A stretch of 43,009 nucleotides of DNA from contig NZ_BAYD01000025.1 of NCBI RefSeq assembly GCF_000685075.1, positions 1-43,009 on the forward strand, given 5' to 3'. The stretch's first letter is position 1; each line of letters begins with the position of its first letter. Shown piece by piece: positions 24,355 through 32,609 of the stretch. The notes under the pieces were generated by a model. The model worked only from the letters and a program-made list of their open reading frames with translations. It searched no databases and was not told where the DNA came from. This stretch comes from Paraburkholderia oxyphila NBRC 105797 (lineage in GTDB: Bacteria; Pseudomonadota; Gammaproteobacteria; Burkholderiales; Burkholderiaceae). A program made the translations under genes and the position numbers.

Positions 24355-26622
24355 ATGGCAGAGCGGTCGTTTGTCGAGGAAGTGAAGAAGCTGCGCCTTG
24401 GCGCGGGTGAGGTATTCAGCGGCGAAGGCATTCTCGCCGTGACGAAGGCGCTGCTCGAATCGGGCGTGGCGTACGTGGCCGGCTACCAGGGCGCGCCGAT
24501 TTCGCATCTGATGGACGTGCTCGCGGACGCGCAGGACATCCTGAGCGACCACGGCATCCGCTTCGAGAACAGCGCGAGCGAGGCCACCGCCGCGGCGTCG
24601 CTGGCCGCTTCCGTCAACTATCCGCTGCGCGGCGCGGTCACCTTCAAGGCCACGGTGGGCACGAACGTCGCGTCCGACGCGCTCGCGAATCTCGCCTCGG
24701 GCGGCGTGACGGGCGGTGCGCTCATCATCGTCGGCGAAGACTACGGCGAGGGCTCCTCGATCATGCAGGAGCGCAGCCACGCGTTCGCGATGAAGTCGCA
24801 GATCTGGCTGCTCGATCCGCGCCCCAATCTGCCCTCGATCGTGCAGGCGGTGAAGGACGGCTTCGACCTCTCCGAGGCGAGCAGCACGCCCGTCATGCTG
24901 CAACTGCGCATTCGCGCCTGCCATGTGCACGGCCAGTTCGTGGCTTCCGAGAATCGCCGCTCCGCCTTCACCATCAAGGACGCGCTCGAACATCCACAGC
25001 GCGACGTCGAGCGCATCGTGCTGCCACCCGCAAGCTTCCTGCACGAGCGCGAGAAGATTCACGAGCGCTGGCCGGCCGCCGTGAAGTTCATCGAAGAACG
25101 GCAGCTCAACGAATTTTTCTCGGCCGATGCGCGCGATATCGGCATCGCGGTGCAGGGCGGCAGCTACAACACGGTGCTGCGCGCGCTCGAGCGGCTCGGC
25201 CTCGCGGACGTCTACGGCGAATCGGAGATTCCGCTTTACGTGATGAACGTGGCGTATCCGCTCATCGATTCGGAGTGGGAACGATTCTGCGCGGGCAAGC
25301 GCGCCGTGCTCGTGATCGAAGAAGGGCAGCCGAACTTCGTCGAGCAGAACGCGAGCGCGATCTTGCGTCAGCGCGGTGTGAGCGCCGCGCTGCACGGCAA
25401 GGACGTGTTGCCGCTCGCGGGCGAATACAACGCGGCGACGGTCATGAAAGGCCTGCGCGCGTTCTTCGAGCGCTATGGCGTGCTCGAAGCGCAACCGGCG
25501 CCGCGCAAGGTGATTCCGGTGAAGGCGGTGCCCGCCGATGCGCCGGCGGGGCGTGCGGAAGCTGCCGCAGCGACGCCCGGGGCGGCGCGCTCAGGCGAGC
25601 AAGGTGGGGCAAGCGCCGCAGGCCTGGCAAGCGTGGAAAGCGCCCCCGCCGCAACCGTGCCGCCGCTCGACGACAGCGTGCATGCGCGCCCGCCAGGCTT
25701 CTGCACGGGCTGCCCGGAGCGCCCGATCTTCACGGCGATGAAGCTCGTCGAGCGCGAGCTGGGCCCGCACCACGTGAGCGCCGACATTGGCTGCCATCTG
25801 TTCTCGATCCTGCCGCCGTTCAACCTGGGCGCGACGACCATGGGCTACGGCCTCGGCAGCGCGAGCGCATCGGCGCTGAACGCGAGCGCGGACAAGCGCG
25901 CCATTTCGGTGATGGGCGACGGCGGCTTCTGGCACAACGGCCTCACGAGCGGCATTGCCAACGCGGTCTTCAACAAGAGCGACAACCTCACGATCGTCGT
26001 CGACAACAGCTATACGTCGGCCACGGGCGGGCAGGACATTCTGTCGTCGACGGCGCTGAACCCCACGCGCAGCACGGGCCACGAGATCGAGCAGGCGGTG
26101 CGCGGCGTGGGCGTGAAGTGGGTGAAGACGGTGCGCCGCACCTACGACCTCAAGACGATGATGGCGACGCTCAAGGAAGCGCTCACCACCGGCGCGAAAG
26201 GGCCGAAGGTGCTGATCGCGCAGAGCGAATGCATGCTGAACAAGCAGCGCCGCGAGAAGCCGAAGCAGCGCAAGGCGATTGCCGCGGGCGAGCGCGTGGT
26301 GCGCGAGCGCTTCGGCGTGGATTCGGACACCTGCACCGGCGATCATTCGTGCATCCGGCTTTCGGGTTGCCCGTCGCTCTCGATCAAGCCCAACCCCGAT
26401 CCGCTGCGCACCGATCCGGTAGCGAGCGTGCTCGACAGTTGCGTGGGCTGCGGCCTGTGCGGCGAGGTCTCGCACGCGGCGGTGCTGTGCCCGTCGTTCT
26501 ACCGTGCGCAGATCATCAGCAATCCTTCGAAATTGGACAAGCTGCGCCAGCGCGTGCGCGACGCGGCGATCGGCTGGCTGCAGCGCCGCGAGGCGCGCCG
26601 CCGCGCGCGCTATGCCTTTTGA
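24355..26622 (+). CDS. iorA: Indolepyruvate oxidoreductase, TPP-binding alpha-type subunit
   Basis: A 755-residue protein from ATG 24355 (AAGGGGAC upstream). The N-terminal pyrimidine-binding half begins GAGEVFSGEGILAVTKALLESGVAYVAGYQGAPISHLMDVLADA. After a low-complexity Ala/Gly linker (about 395-440), CTGCPERP (450-457) opens the TPP domain, with the diphosphate-binding GDGGFWHNGLTSGIANAVFN (from 522) and VVDNSYTSATGGQ. The C-terminus has iron-sulfur cysteines: C660 in DTCTGDHSCIRLSGCPS, then C696, C699 and C702 in CVGCGLCGEV and a last CPSF. The family oxidatively decarboxylates aryl-2-oxoacids such as indolepyruvate to aryl-acetyl-CoA with ferredoxin. It is the first gene of an operon with iorB and a thioesterase. 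The Ala-rich linker is longer than I would expect. Confidence 0.9.
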   Translation: MAERSFVEEVKKLRLGAGEVFSGEGILAVTKALLESGVAYVAGYQGAPISHLMDVLADAQDILSDHGIRFENSASEATAAASLAASVNYPLRGAVTFKATVGTNVASDALANLASGGVTGGALIIVGEDYGEGSSIMQERSHAFAMKSQIWLLDPRPNLPSIVQAVKDGFDLSEASSTPVMLQLRIRACHVHGQFVASENRRSAFTIKDALEHPQRDVERIVLPPASFLHEREKIHERWPAAVKFIEERQLNEFFSADARDIGIAVQGGSYNTVLRALERLGLADVYGESEIPLYVMNVAYPLIDSEWERFCAGKRAVLVIEEGQPNFVEQNASAILRQRGVSAALHGKDVLPLAGEYNAATVMKGLRAFFERYGVLEAQPAPRKVIPVKAVPADAPAGRAEAAAATPGAARSGEQGGASAAGLASVESAPAATVPPLDDSVHARPPGFCTGCPERPIFTAMKLVERELGPHHVSADIGCHLFSILPPFNLGATTMGYGLGSASASALNASADKRAISVMGDGGFWHNGLTSGIANAVFNKSDNLTIVVDNSYTSATGGQDILSSTALNPTRSTGHEIEQAVRGVGVKWVKTVRRTYDLKTMMATLKEALTTGAKGPKVLIAQSECMLNKQRREKPKQRKAIAAGERVVRERFGVDSDTCTGDHSCIRLSGCPSLSIKPNPDPLRTDPVASVLDSCVGCGLCGEVSHAAVLCPSFYRAQIISNPSKLDKLRQRVRDAAIGWLQRREARRRARYAF

Positions 26623-26652
26623 CCGTCGATCATCGAGACTCCGGGCAACACC

Positions 26653-28158
26653 ATGAACAAAGCACAACCGATCAAGATTGCGATTCTCGCCATGGGCGGC
26701 GAGGGCGGCGGCGTGCTGGCCGACTGGGTCGTCGACCTCGGCGAGCACAACGGCTATTACGCGCAGACCACCTCGGTGCCGGGCGTCGCGCAGCGCACCG
26801 GCGCGACGATCTATTACGTCGAGCTGTTCGCGCGCGACGAGCGCGAGCCGCGCACGCCGATTCTCGCCCTGATGCCGCTGCCCGGCGACGTCGACGTGGT
26901 GCTGGCCTCCGAGCTGATGGAGGCGGGCCGCGCCGTGCAGCGCGGGCTCGTGACGGCCGAGCGCACGACGCTCGTGGCCTCCACGCACCGCGTCTACTCG
27001 ATCGCTGAAAAGACCGCGATGGGCGATGGCCGGGTGGACGACGGCGCGCTGATCGCCCACGCGGGCGCAGCGGCGAAGCGCTTCGTGCGCTTCGACATGG
27101 CGCAGGCGGCCGAAGCGAGCGGCAGCGTGATCAGCGCGGTGCTGTTCGGGGCGCTGGCCGGCACTGGGGTGCTGCCGTTCAGCCGCCGCCAGTTCGAGGA
27201 AACGATCGAGCGCGGCGGCGTGGGCGTGAAGCCGAGCCTGCGCGCGTTTGAGCTGGGCTACGCACGTGCGGGCACCGACGAAGGCGACGCGCAAGAGGGC
27301 ACACCGCCTGCTCAATCAATCGACGAAGCGCAGGCGCCCCGCGACCCGGCCGTGGCCCGTCTGCTCGAACGCGTGCGCGCGGAGCTGCCCGCCGAGGTCC
27401 AGTCGTTCGCCATCGAGGGCGTGCGCAGGCTGATCGATTATCAGGATCCCGAATATGCGGCGCTCTATCTCGACCGGCTCGCGAACCTGCGCCGCACGCT
27501 GCCCGAGGCGCCCGGCACCTTGCTGCGCGAGACGGCGCGCCATCTCGCGCTGTGGATGTCGTACGAGGACACGATCCGCGTGGCCGACCTCAAGACGCGT
27601 GCCGCGCGTTTCGAGCGCGTGCGCGGCGAGGTCCGCGCGCAGCCGGACCAGCTGCTCGCCATCAACGAATTCATGCATCCGCGCATCGAGGAAATCTGCG
27701 AGACGCTGCCCGCCGGCATCGGCCGCTGGCTCGCCAAGCCGCACGCCGTTCATCGTCTCGTCAAGCGCCATACGAAAGCGGGGCGCGTGGTCAAGACGAG
27801 CTCGCTGCGCGGCTACCTGATGCTCTACGCGGTCGCGCGCCTGCGCGGCATGCGCCGGCGCACGCTGCGTTACGAACTGGAGAGCGCACGCATCGAGGCC
27901 TGGTTGCAGCAGATCGTGCAGTCCGCGCAGCACAATCCGGCGCTGGCCGTCGAAGTCGCGCAATGCCAGCGTCTCGTGAAGGGCTATAGCGACACACATG
28001 CGCGCGGGCTCGCCAACTACCAGACGCTGATGGGCACCGTGGTGCGCGCGGGTGCGCGCCTTGCGCCCGCGACCTTGCGCGATCTGCGCGACGCGGCGCT
28101 CGCCGACGAGCACGGCCACAAGCTGCGCGCCGCGCTCGCGCGGCACGCGCTGGCATAA
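26653..28158 (+). CDS. iorB: Indolepyruvate oxidoreductase beta-type subunit with DUF6537-like C-terminal domain
   Basis: A 501-residue protein, 30 bp after iorA. Residues 1-205 are the gamma/beta-type 2-oxoacid oxidoreductase domain: IKIAILAMGGEGGGVLADWVVDLGE, TTSVPGVAQRTGATIYYVEL, and MPLPGDVDVVLASELMEAGRAV. Residues about 225-501 are a long helical, Arg-rich extension (DPEYAALYLDRLANLRR ... WMSYEDTIRVADLKTRAARFERVRGEV) that I match to DUF6537 found in proteobacterial Ior proteins. With IorA it should form the complex that converts aryl-pyruvates and CoA to aryl-acetyl-CoA. The acid-rich linker GTDEGDAQEGTPPAQS separates the domains. Confidence 0.9.
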   Translation: MNKAQPIKIAILAMGGEGGGVLADWVVDLGEHNGYYAQTTSVPGVAQRTGATIYYVELFARDEREPRTPILALMPLPGDVDVVLASELMEAGRAVQRGLVTAERTTLVASTHRVYSIAEKTAMGDGRVDDGALIAHAGAAAKRFVRFDMAQAAEASGSVISAVLFGALAGTGVLPFSRRQFEETIERGGVGVKPSLRAFELGYARAGTDEGDAQEGTPPAQSIDEAQAPRDPAVARLLERVRAELPAEVQSFAIEGVRRLIDYQDPEYAALYLDRLANLRRTLPEAPGTLLRETARHLALWMSYEDTIRVADLKTRAARFERVRGEVRAQPDQLLAINEFMHPRIEEICETLPAGIGRWLAKPHAVHRLVKRHTKAGRVVKTSSLRGYLMLYAVARLRGMRRRTLRYELESARIEAWLQQIVQSAQHNPALAVEVAQCQRLVKGYSDTHARGLANYQTLMGTVVRAGARLAPATLRDLRDAALADEHGHKLRAALARHALA

Positions 28159-28185
28159 TCGCAGGCCGTGGACGGAGACATCGCA

Positions 28186-28638
28186 ATGACAACGCACGCA
28201 CCCGTATTCAGCCGGCGGCACAAGATTCATTTTTCCGAATGCGATCCGGCCGGCATCGTGTTCTACCCGCAGTATTTCGTGCTGTTCAACGACCTCATCG
28301 AGTCGTGGATCGACGCGCTCTTGCCCGAGGGCTATCACGGCGTGATCGGCGCGCGGCGCGTGGGCATGCCCACGGTGCATCTGGAGGTCGATTTCAAGGC
28401 GGTCAGCAAGATGGGCGACGAGGTGTGGCTCTCGCTCGACGTGGAGCGCATCGGCCAGGCATCGCTCACGCTGGCCTGGGCGTGCACGGGCACGGACGGC
28501 GTCGTGCGCATGAGCGCGAAGCAGACGATCGTGACGACCTCGCTCGACACGCACAAGGCCATGCCGATTCCAGACGATTTGCGCCGCGCGATCGAGGGCG
28601 CCGCCCAGGATGCCGCCGCGCGCGCAGGCGAGCGCTGA
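28186..28638 (+). CDS. Acyl-CoA thioesterase, 4-hydroxybenzoyl-CoA thioesterase family
   Basis: A 150-residue hotdog-fold protein from ATG 28186 (GGAG nine bases upstream; a GTG at 28168 would add six residues). The active-site segment is HFSECDPAGIVFYPQYFVLFNDLIESW with D20 at the place of the catalytic Asp of the 4-HBT family. The core strands follow (VGMPTVHLEVDFKAVSKMGDEVWLSLDVERIG). It lies 27 bp after iorB on the same strand, so the likely task is to hydrolyse the aryl-acetyl-CoA made by IorAB to the free acid, or to relieve CoA trapping. The substrate is inferred only from position. It is convergent with marR. Confidence 0.88.
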   Translation: MTTHAPVFSRRHKIHFSECDPAGIVFYPQYFVLFNDLIESWIDALLPEGYHGVIGARRVGMPTVHLEVDFKAVSKMGDEVWLSLDVERIGQASLTLAWACTGTDGVVRMSAKQTIVTTSLDTHKAMPIPDDLRRAIEGAAQDAAARAGER

Positions 28639-28683
28639 GCCGTGCCTGCGCGCGGCGGCGGCAGCGCGCGCGTGCCCCGTTGT

Positions 28684-29133
28684 TCAGGCAGCCGGGCGAT
28701 GCAGGTCGATCAGCATGCGCAGCGTGGCCTTCAATTCCTCGGCCTTTTGCGCGCCTAGCGGCGCGAGCACCTGATCCTCGTGCTGCTTCGCCTGCACGAT
28801 CAGTTCGGAAACGAGCTTCTGTCCTTGCGGCGTGATGCGCACGAACGTGACGCGCCGGTCGGTCTCGCTGGGAATGCGCTTGACGTAGCCTTGCGCCTCC
28901 ATGCGGTCGAGCAGGCGCGTCACGGTCGGCTGTTTCGTCACGGAGATCTGCGCGAGGCGGCCGATGCTCATCGCTTTCCCATCGGAAAGCGTCGACAGCA
29001 CGCGCCAGTCCGAGATCTCGAAGCCGGCCGCCTGCACGATCACGTGGAACTCGCCGGAGATCAACTGGCTGACCTGGGCGAGCAGCGCCGGGGTGTAACT
29101 GTCGACAAAACTGCTGGTGGGAGACAGGCTCAT
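28684..29133 (-). CDS. MarR-family transcriptional regulator
   Basis: A 149-residue regulator from ATG 29133. A helical N-terminus (YTPALLAQVSQLISGEFHVIVQAAGFEISDWRVLSTLSDG) leads to the winged helix with ISVTKQPTVTRLLDRMEAQGYVKR as recognition segment and the wing SETDRRVTFVRITPQG. MarR proteins are dimeric repressors released by aromatic acids or their CoA esters. It lies between the iorAB-thioesterase operon (convergent) and the cyclase gene (divergent). Almost the same operator-like sequence stands before iorA and before the cyclase, so it probably represses both. Its own promoter must lie in 29134-29328, so it may also regulate itself. Confidence 0.92.
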   Translation of the reverse strand: MSLSPTSSFVDSYTPALLAQVSQLISGEFHVIVQAAGFEISDWRVLSTLSDGKAMSIGRLAQISVTKQPTVTRLLDRMEAQGYVKRIPSETDRRVTFVRITPQGQKLVSELIVQAKQHEDQVLAPLGAQKAEELKATLRMLIDLHRPAA

Positions 29134-29251
29134 ACAGGGAAAGTGCGTAAAGAACGGCGACTGCGGACGGCGAGTATCGATGGCGAGCACCGACGGCCAC
29201 TGCGGAGCGCGGACTGCCTGCGCGGAACGCAAACATACCACGTCCCCAAAG

Positions 29252-29294
29252 GGGTTAACCATGATTTTGAAATGTTTTAGACCTAAAGATAATT
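29252..29294 (+). promoter_or_regulatory. Promoter with candidate MarR operator upstream of the cyclase gene
   Basis: Begins GGGTTAACCATGATTTTG, as before iorA. The inverted repeat TTTAG-AC-CTAAA (29276-29287) is perfect here. A -35 TTGAAA (29267-29272) and a -10-like GATAAT (29288-29293) bracket it, though the 15-bp spacer is short. It lies 119 bp upstream of marR's start and 35-76 bp before the cyclase ATG. Confidence 0.65.
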
Positions 29295-29328
29295 TTAGCG
29301 TGAACAGGCCCTGAGCGAGGAGCGCAAG

Positions 29329-30108
<780 letters not shown>

Positions 30109-30161
30109 GGCCTGCTCAGCCTGATAACGGGCGCTGGAGCGCCACGCGCACGGCCGCCCGA

Positions 30162-30950
30162 TCAGCGCGCCGTGTCCAGCGCCGCTTCGAGCACCGAGAA
30201 AGTCCGCTCGTCGGTGCGGTCGAAATTGAGCGGCGTGACCGACACGCGCCCCGAGCCGACCACGGCCGTTTCCGAATCCGGCCCGTTCTCGCGCGGGCCG
30301 CGCGTGAAGCGCAGCCAGTGATATTCCATGCCGCGCGGATCGATCTGCGGAACGACGTCGATCCCCTGCACGAGCCCCACGCCCTGACGCGTGACGGTGA
30401 GCGGTCCCGCCGCGCTGGCCTCCACATCCGGGAAATTCACGTTCAGGCACACCGGCGCCTCGTGCGAAACCGCCGCGAGGCGGCGGATCACGTCGGGCGC
30501 GAGCGCGCGGGCCGTATCCCAGCGCACGTGCTCGCGGTCGCGGAAGGCCTGGCTCAGCGCGATCGACGGCAGGCCGAGCAGGAGGCCCGTCATGGCCGCG
30601 CCCACCGTGCCCGAAAACATCGTCTCCACGCCCAGATTGGCGCCGCGGTTGATACCCGAGAGCACGAGCGTGGGCGTGACGTCCCCCATCAGGTGGCGCA
30701 CGGCCATCACCACGCAGTCGCCGGGCGTGCCGAGCACGCCGAAGCGGCGCTCGCCGCGGCGGCTCACGCGCAGCGGCGAGTGCAGGCTGATCGAATGGGA
30801 GGTGCCGCTCTGGTCGTGCTCGGGCGCGACGACCCACACTTCATGCGCGAGCTCGGCCGCGACGGCTTCGAGCACGGCGAGGCCGGGCGCGTCGATGCCG
30901 TCGTCGTTGGTGAGGAGCACGCAGGGGAGTTTCGAAACGGAGGCGGACAT
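30162..30950 (-). CDS. surE: SurE-type 5'/3'-nucleotidase
   Basis: A 262-residue cytoplasmic metal-dependent phosphatase from ATG 30950. The SurE active-site elements are present: LTNDDGIDAPG with D16 and D17, S48 in EHDQSGTSHSISL, and N101 in LSGINRGANLG. The middle FSGTVGAAMTGLLLGLPSIALSQ and the C-terminal VTPLNFDRTDERTFS fit the family. SurE removes phosphate from nucleotides and short polyphosphate. The classical surE of proteobacteria sits with pcm, nlpD and rpoS; none is here, so this may be a second copy. The C-terminus is the usual length. Confidence 0.92.
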   Translation of the reverse strand: MSASVSKLPCVLLTNDDGIDAPGLAVLEAVAAELAHEVWVVAPEHDQSGTSHSISLHSPLRVSRRGERRFGVLGTPGDCVVMAVRHLMGDVTPTLVLSGINRGANLGVETMFSGTVGAAMTGLLLGLPSIALSQAFRDREHVRWDTARALAPDVIRRLAAVSHEAPVCLNVNFPDVEASAAGPLTVTRQGVGLVQGIDVVPQIDPRGMEYHWLRFTRGPRENGPDSETAVVGSGRVSVTPLNFDRTDERTFSVLEAALDTAR

Positions 30951-31182
30951 GGCGAGTCTCTTTCGCGATTTGCGGTTGGACGATTGGGCAGGAGGGGAGC
31001 GGCCATTATCGGCGATCGGGCGGATTGAGGGCTATTTCGCGCCGGATCAAGGCCCATCCGGGTAGACTAGCGGCTCGGCGGCATCGCGCTCCCGGGCCGC
31101 GCGTCCGGGCCCGGCGGCCGCCGCTCGAGTTCGTGTTCCAGTCCGTTGCGTTGATGCGGCCCGCCGGCCGCGAGGAGACCCC

Positions 31183-32247
31183 GTGAAGTCGCAAGACCTG
31201 CCAGATATTGCTCGCGTACTGTTCGTCGTCGCGATTCTCTGCGCATTGACTGTCGGCTCCCTCTACGTCATGCGCCCGTTCCTTCCAGGCTTGATCTGGG
31301 CAACCACGATCGTCGTCGCGACGTGGCCCGCGATGCTCGCCGTCGAGCGGCGCGTGGGCAATCGGCGCGGGCTCGCCACGCTCGTCATGCTGCTGATCCT
31401 GCTGGTCGTGATCGTCCTGCCGCTCTATGAAGCGATCTCGACGCTCGCCGCGCACGGCAGCGAGATCATGGATCTGATCCGCAAGCTGCCCGATTACGCC
31501 TTGCCGCCGCCGCCCGGCTGGATTCACGACGTGCCGGTGGTGGGCACGCGCGTGGCCAACGAATGGCAGACGCTCTCGGACGCGGGCCCGGGCGGCCTGC
31601 TCGCGCAGCTCGAGCCCTACGTATCGATCGCGGCGCACTGGCTGATCGGGCACGCCGCGTCGGTGGGCGTGTTCGTGATGCACATGTTCGTGACGGTGAT
31701 CATCACGGGCGTGCTCTACACCCAGGGCGAGAGCGCGGCCGCTTACGTCACCCGCTTTGCGGCGCGCATCTCCCCGAGCCAGGGCCCGGAGGCCGTGAAG
31801 CTCGCGGGCGCCTCGATTCGTGCGGTTGCGCTCGGTATCGTCGTGACGGCCGTGCTGCAATCGGCGCTGGGCGGCATCGGCCTCGCGGTGGCCGGCGTGC
31901 CGGGCGCGGGCGTGCTCACCGCCTTGATGCTGATGCTGTGCCTCGCGCAGATCGGGCCGGGCCTGCCGCTGATCGGCGGTGTCGTCTGGCTGTTCATGCA
32001 CGACGCGCACGTCGCGGCGATCCTGTTCGCGGTGTGGTCGGTCATGGTCATGATGCTCGACAACGTGGTCCGGCCGGCGCTGATCCGGCGCGGCGTGAAT
32101 CTCTCGATGCTGCTGATTCTCTCCGGCGTGCTGGGCGGCATGTTCGCGTTCGGCATCGTGGGCCTCTTTATCGGTCCCGTGATCCTGGCGGTATCGTCGG
32201 CGCTGCTGAGTGCGTGGATGAAGCAGGTGCCTTCCACGCCCGCCTGA
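31183..32247 (+). CDS. AI-2E family (PerM/YdiK-like) membrane protein
   Basis: A 354-residue inner-membrane protein starting at GTG 31183 with GAGGAGA upstream. About eight helices can be read: two at the N-terminus (VLFVVAILCALTVGSLYVM, FLPGLIWATTIVVATWPAML), one at LVMLLILLVVIVLPLYEAI, then a soluble segment with amphipathic helices (residues about 90-155), and five in the C-terminal half. The family signature includes LAQIGPGLPLIGGVVWLF and MMLDNVVRPALIRRG, followed by ILSGVLGGMFAFGIVGLFIGPVILAV. Members export diverse small molecules (the AI-2 export role is known for E. coli TqsA); the substrate here is unknown. A large hairpin lies 24 bases after the stop. Confidence 0.92.
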   Translation: MKSQDLPDIARVLFVVAILCALTVGSLYVMRPFLPGLIWATTIVVATWPAMLAVERRVGNRRGLATLVMLLILLVVIVLPLYEAISTLAAHGSEIMDLIRKLPDYALPPPPGWIHDVPVVGTRVANEWQTLSDAGPGGLLAQLEPYVSIAAHWLIGHAASVGVFVMHMFVTVIITGVLYTQGESAAAYVTRFAARISPSQGPEAVKLAGASIRAVALGIVVTAVLQSALGGIGLAVAGVPGAGVLTALMLMLCLAQIGPGLPLIGGVVWLFMHDAHVAAILFAVWSVMVMMLDNVVRPALIRRGVNLSMLLILSGVLGGMFAFGIVGLFIGPVILAVSSALLSAWMKQVPSTPA

Positions 32248-32609
32248 ACTTTTGCGTTAACCCTTCCTCAAGCGCGCTTCTCGCCCGGCCTTTACGTGGC
32301 CCTTCACGGGCGGGAAGCGCGCGGCGCGCAACCAACACGCCGCCCATCGCCCGCCTGAGCCGATTCGTCTGACCTGGCGCCCCAGGTCCGGCAGCGGCCA
32401 CGCCACTCGCCCTCAAGCAGCCTACCGGCACGCCAGCCGAATCGACGTTACGATGACGGCTGGACTACGCATTGCCCTTGCGTTCTTCGCATCTTCGCGT
32501 TCATTCACGCTGTCATGCGCCTGACTCGCTGCACACGTCGTCCCGGCTCCCCGGTGCACCCGTGCGCGCGCGCACGGCACATTGCTACCAAGGCTACCAA
32601 GGAGGGGAG
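32248..32609 (+). other. Intergenic region upstream of the Clp ATPase gene
   Basis: About 360 bases with no gene. It contains the long hairpin 32272-32322 and then mostly GC-rich sequence. I looked for a heat-shock (sigma-32) promoter of the form CTTGAA and CCCCAT and saw no good match, and saw no CIRCE or HAIR-like repeat. Confidence 0.5.
32272..32322 (+). terminator. 16-bp near-perfect inverted repeat
   Basis: GCGCGCTTCTCGCCCG (32272-32287) pairs with CGGGCGGGAAGCGCGC (32307-32322) with a single T-G wobble and a 19-base loop. It follows the AI-2E family gene by 24 bases and fits a terminator, although no T-run follows; it lies 288 bp before the Clp start. Confidence 0.6.

Noticed and set aside
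25591..27315. 574-codon minus-strand frame opposite iorA and iorB
   Set aside because: Arg/Ala/His-rich shadow without domains; the plus-strand genes are well supported.
30131..30144. GGCGCT-GG-AGCGCC stem between the cyclase and surE genes as a terminator
   Set aside because: The two-base loop is too small and there is no T-run; not convincing.
32323..32609. Heat-shock promoter before the Clp gene
   Set aside because: No acceptable sigma-32 -35 and -10 pair was found by eye.
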